NCBI GenBank assembly: GCA_958346935.1
Contig: CATVTM010000099.1
Location: forward strand, 1-6,215
Length of the DNA stretch: 6,215 nucleotides
Source: an uncultured Collinsella sp.
GTDB lineage: Bacteria > Actinomycetota > Coriobacteriia > Coriobacteriales > Coriobacteriaceae
Reading direction: 5' to 3'
In this document: in pieces, positions 3,631 through 6,215 of the stretch
Layout of the letters: every line of letters begins with the position of its first letter
Position numbering within the stretch: the stretch's first letter is position 1
Position numbers and translations under genes: made by a program
Notes under the pieces: generated by a model
What the model was told of the DNA's origin: nothing
What the model saw: only the letters and a program-made list of their open reading frames with translations
Databases searched by the model: none

Positions 3631-5931
3631 TTACTCGGCAGCGGTCTTGAACTTGTTGTAGTTGATCAGGCAGCCGGCCTTGACGATGGCGCGCTCCTCG
3701 GCCGTCATGTCGGCAATGTAGAGCTCAATCTGCTCGACCGCACCATCGGCGCGCACCACATAGGCGGCGACGTTCTTCAGGTCACCATCGAGCGCGGCGC
3801 GGATACCCGGCACAAAGACGTAGTCGCCCACCTCAAAGTTGGGCTCGGCCTCCATCTGGAAGGGCACCATGCCCCAGTTCATGACGTTGGAGCGATAGCG
3901 CTTGGTGGCGTACTCGTGAACGATGTTGGCCAGGCCGCCAATTACGCGCTGGCAGCTCGCGGCCTGCTCGCGGGCGGAACCGTCACCGGGCTTCTTGGCA
4001 TAGAGCATGGAGCCAAACTCGGTCGCCTTGGCATCGGCCGCGACGCCCGCGCCGGTCAGCGCCTCAAACACACCGGCAAGCTCGGCATTGAGCGCCGCCA
4101 GGTCGCCCGTGGCCTCGCCGGCCACGCGGCGCTTCTCCACGGCGTCGACCTCCTTGGAGCGACCCACGTAGGCCGGATCGCGGCGGCTCAGCGTAAACTC
4201 GGCCAGACCCAGCGGGTTGGAGCGGAAGGAACTCGTCTCGCCCGAGGGAATGAGCTCGTCGGTCGTGGTGACCGGGTCCATGATCTTGGAGCACACCTTG
4301 AGCAGGATGTCGTCGCCGAGCGGTTCCATCGTAGGCCACGGCTTGATGTTGGGACCCTCGACCAGCTCGTCGGCCGGCTCGGCCTTGCCAAAGCCCCAGT
4401 ACACGCGCTTTTTGTACGGCGCGTCGTCGAAGGTGTACTCGCAGGCCTCGTCCCAGGTGTCCTCGGGCAGGTCGGTCGCCGGCGTCAGGACGCCGCCGTT
4501 GGCTGCGGTCGCCGCGATGGAGCGAGCGTCCATCAGGGCCACGGCGCTTAGCTGGCCATTGCCCGGCTTGGAGCCCTCGCGGTTGGGGAAGTTGCGCGTG
4601 GTGTGGCGGATGGACAGGCCGTTGTTGGCAGGTGTGTCGCCGGCGCCAAAGCACGGGCCGCAGAACGCCGTGCGCACGATCGCGCCGGCCTCCATGAGGT
4701 CGTAGATATAGCCGCGACGTGTAAGCTCGAGCGCCACGGGCTGGCTCGTGGGATAGACCGACAGCGAGAACTCGCCGCAGCCGGTGTTGGCGCCCTTGAG
4801 CACGCGGGCAGCCTGGACCACAGAGTCGTAGTTGCCGCCCGAGCAGCCGGCGATAACGCCCTGCTGCACGTGCAGCTTGCCGTCGACGATCTTGTCGAGC
4901 AGGCTAAAGTGCGTCTTGCCTTCGCCGATCTTGGCGGCCTCAAGCTCCACCTCGTGCAGGATGTCCTCGAGATTCTCGTTGAGCTCGTCGATCTCAAAGC
5001 CGTTGGAAGGATGGAACGGCAGGGCGATCATGGGCTTAATGCTCGACAGGTCGACCTCGACGCAGCCGTCGTAGTAGGCGACATCAGCGGGCTTGAGCTC
5101 GCGGTAGTCGTCGCCGCGGCCATGCATGGTCAGAAATGCGTGTGTGTCCTCGTCGGTGGCCCAGATGGAGGAAAGGCAGGTGGTCTCGGTGGTCATGACG
5201 TCGACGCCGTTGCGGTAGTCGGTCGTCATGCTCGAGATGCCGGGGCCCACGAACTCCATGACCTTGTTCTTGACGTAGCCCTTGGCAAAGACGGCGCGGA
5301 TGATGGCGAGCGCCACGTCGTGCGGACCAACGCCGGGGCGCGGGGAACCCGTGAGGTAGATGGCGACGACGCCGGGGTAGGCGACATCGTAGGTGTCGCG
5401 CAGCAGCTGCTTGGCCAGCTCGCCGCCGCCCTCGCCCACGGCCATGGTACCCAGTGCGCCGTAGCGGGTGTGCGAGTCGGAGCCCAGGATCATCTTGCCG
5501 CAACCGGCAAAGTTCTCGCGCATAAAGGAGTGGATAACGGCGATGTGCGGCGGGACGAAGATGCCGCCGTACTTCTTGGCCGCGGAGAGGCCAAAGACGT
5601 GGTCGTCCTCGTTGATGGTGCCACCCACGGCGCACAGCGAGTTATGGCAGTTGGTGAGCACGTAGGGCAGCGGGAACTGCTCCATGCCCGAGGCACGCGC
5701 CGTCTGGATGATGCCGACAAAGGTGATGTCGTGGCTCGCCATGGCGTCGAAGCGAATCTTGAGCGCCTCGGGGTCGCCGGACGTATTGTGTGCCTGGAGG
5801 ATCGAATACGCGATGGTGCCGCGCTTGGCATCCTCGGGCGTCTGCGTAATGCCGCGTTCGGCAGCCTCGGCCGCAGGCACAACCTCGGTGCCACCGCGCA
5901 GGTAGATGCCGTCCTCGTACAGCTTGACCAT
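3631..5931 (-). CDS. Aconitase-family hydratase with [4Fe-4S] cluster (probable aconitate hydratase)
   Basis: Cytoplasmic hydro-lyase of the aconitase superfamily. The expected reaction is citrate-isocitrate isomerisation through cis-aconitate, supplying 2-oxoglutarate for glutamate synthesis, but the exact substrate is inference because this branch resembles the proteins annotated simply as 'hydratase' (YbhJ-like). The 766 residues include the active-site loop GSDSHT (150-155), cluster ligands in GCSGG (C363) and CGPC (C424, C427), RNFPNREG with the two substrate-binding arginines (R446, R451), and in the C-terminal swivel domain GSAREQ (651-656), equivalent to the GSSREH of classical aconitases. 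All catalytic elements are present and the gene is intact. The ATG at 5931 gives MVKLYEDG and has GGGAG five bases upstream. A GTG at 6033 would add 34 residues but has no ribosome binding site. It appears monocistronic and ends TAA. Confidence 0.9.
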   Translation of the reverse strand: MVKLYEDGIYLRGGTEVVPAAEAAERGITQTPEDAKRGTIAYSILQAHNTSGDPEALKIRFDAMASHDITFVGIIQTARASGMEQFPLPYVLTNCHNSLCAVGGTINEDDHVFGLSAAKKYGGIFVPPHIAVIHSFMRENFAGCGKMILGSDSHTRYGALGTMAVGEGGGELAKQLLRDTYDVAYPGVVAIYLTGSPRPGVGPHDVALAIIRAVFAKGYVKNKVMEFVGPGISSMTTDYRNGVDVMTTETTCLSSIWATDEDTHAFLTMHGRGDDYRELKPADVAYYDGCVEVDLSSIKPMIALPFHPSNGFEIDELNENLEDILHEVELEAAKIGEGKTHFSLLDKIVDGKLHVQQGVIAGCSGGNYDSVVQAARVLKGANTGCGEFSLSVYPTSQPVALELTRRGYIYDLMEAGAIVRTAFCGPCFGAGDTPANNGLSIRHTTRNFPNREGSKPGNGQLSAVALMDARSIAATAANGGVLTPATDLPEDTWDEACEYTFDDAPYKKRVYWGFGKAEPADELVEGPNIKPWPTMEPLGDDILLKVCSKIMDPVTTTDELIPSGETSSFRSNPLGLAEFTLSRRDPAYVGRSKEVDAVEKRRVAGEATGDLAALNAELAGVFEALTGAGVAADAKATEFGSMLYAKKPGDGSAREQAASCQRVIGGLANIVHEYATKRYRSNVMNWGMVPFQMEAEPNFEVGDYVFVPGIRAALDGDLKNVAAYVVRADGAVEQIELYIADMTAEERAIVKAGCLINYNKFKTAAE

Positions 5932-5936
5932 ACTGT

Positions 5937-5941
5937 CTCCC
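5937..5941 (-). promoter_or_regulatory. Ribosome binding site deciding the hydratase start
   Basis: GGGAG on the minus strand lies five bases before the ATG at 5931. It supports that codon over the in-frame upstream starts at 5976, 5967 and 6033. Confidence 0.75.
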
Positions 5942-5946
5942 ACTCT

Positions 5947-5963
5947 GCCCAAAAGATTTGGGC
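5947..5963 (-). promoter_or_regulatory. Leader hairpin next to the hydratase ribosome binding site
   Basis: GCCCAAA and TTTGGGC form a perfect 7-bp stem with a three-base loop, ending five bases before the GGGAG. In mRNA it could affect ribosome loading; in DNA it could be a small operator. If translation began at 6033 it would lie within coding sequence. A regulatory role is inference. Confidence 0.45.
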
Positions 5964-6192
5964 GCATAGCATACATTCGTTCAATATCGTGCCATAGAAC
6001 GGTTGCGAGTGGGTTACGAATCTGCACGTTCACTTTATCTCAGTAAAGCACAGGACGAGCCCAGTGTAGGGCCGGCAGATTTGGCGCAAGAGTGTCCCTT
6101 TCGACTAGTCATTTAAGAACGTCCCCAATGACTACCCATAACAACGCCGATGTTTTGGCGCGGACAGACACTATGACCCAATCCGAGGGCAC
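5964..6192. other. Upstream region of the hydratase gene
   Basis: No gene is seen. The hydratase promoter must lie here or just beyond the edge. A weak candidate on the minus strand is TTGCG with TACACT about 16 bases later (near 6065-6092). The 8-bp inverted repeat TAGTCATT (6106-6113) with AATGACTA (6127-6134), 13-base loop, has no T-run and unknown role. Confidence 0.4.
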
Positions 6193-6215
6193 AAAAAAGA
6201 CAGGAGCCCCCGCTC
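6193..6215 (-). terminator. Likely half of an intrinsic terminator at the right edge
   Basis: On the minus strand a GC-rich stretch (6215-6199, GAGCGGGGGCTCCTGTC) runs straight into TTTTTT (6198-6193). This is the shape of the 3' arm and T-run of a terminator whose other arm would lie beyond 6215, ending a minus-strand gene to the right. GAGC/GCTC inside it could also form a short stem alone. Confidence 0.45.

Noticed and set aside
3448..4551. Open frame of 367 codons on the plus strand
   Set aside because: It starts inside a repeat and runs antisense through the hydratase gene; composition is typical of a shadow frame.
4603..5997. Open frame of 464 codons on the plus strand
   Set aside because: Antisense to the intact hydratase gene, which has all catalytic motifs.

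Overview
The window looks like chromosomal DNA of a high-GC Gram-positive gut anaerobe. Coriobacteriia, with Collinsella or a close relative as best guess, is inferred from the character of the two conserved proteins, strong G/C preference at third codon positions and the style of the intergenic repeats. No marker gene proves the taxon. Both conserved genes are on the minus strand; a small unrecognised membrane-protein gene on the plus strand lies between them.

Layout. (1) 1-1886, minus: the first 628 codons of the disaggregase ClpB, cut by the left edge. Its leader (1887-2000) has a strong Shine-Dalgarno sequence, a GC hairpin, a possible anti-Shine-Dalgarno strand and an AT-rich dyad at the likely promoter. 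(2) 2001-2776: no convincing gene, but packed with repeats: three evenly spaced long hairpins (2063-2284), a 12-bp hairpin joined to an approximately 100-bp repeat (2291-2411), a 9-bp-period tandem array (2534-2578) and a compound palindrome (2604-2702), followed by a likely promoter. (3) 2777-3424, plus: a 215-residue single-pass membrane or exported protein of unknown function. (4) 3425-3630: a second copy of the approximately 100-bp repeat containing a bidirectional terminator, then a 23-bp stem just after the stop of the next gene. (5) 3631-5931, minus: a complete aconitase-family [4Fe-4S] hydratase of 766 residues. (6) 5932-6215: its leader, with a small hairpin beside the ribosome binding site, and at the right edge what appears to be half of another terminator.

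The genes do not form one operon. clpB and the membrane-protein gene are divergent across about 890 bp of repeat-rich DNA; the membrane-protein gene and the hydratase gene converge on a shared terminator. ClpB serves protein quality control and the hydratase central carbon metabolism, so no joint pathway is evident. The most notable material is non-coding: the regularly spaced hairpin array, the duplicated repeat bracketing the unknown gene, and the possible RNA thermometer ahead of clpB.
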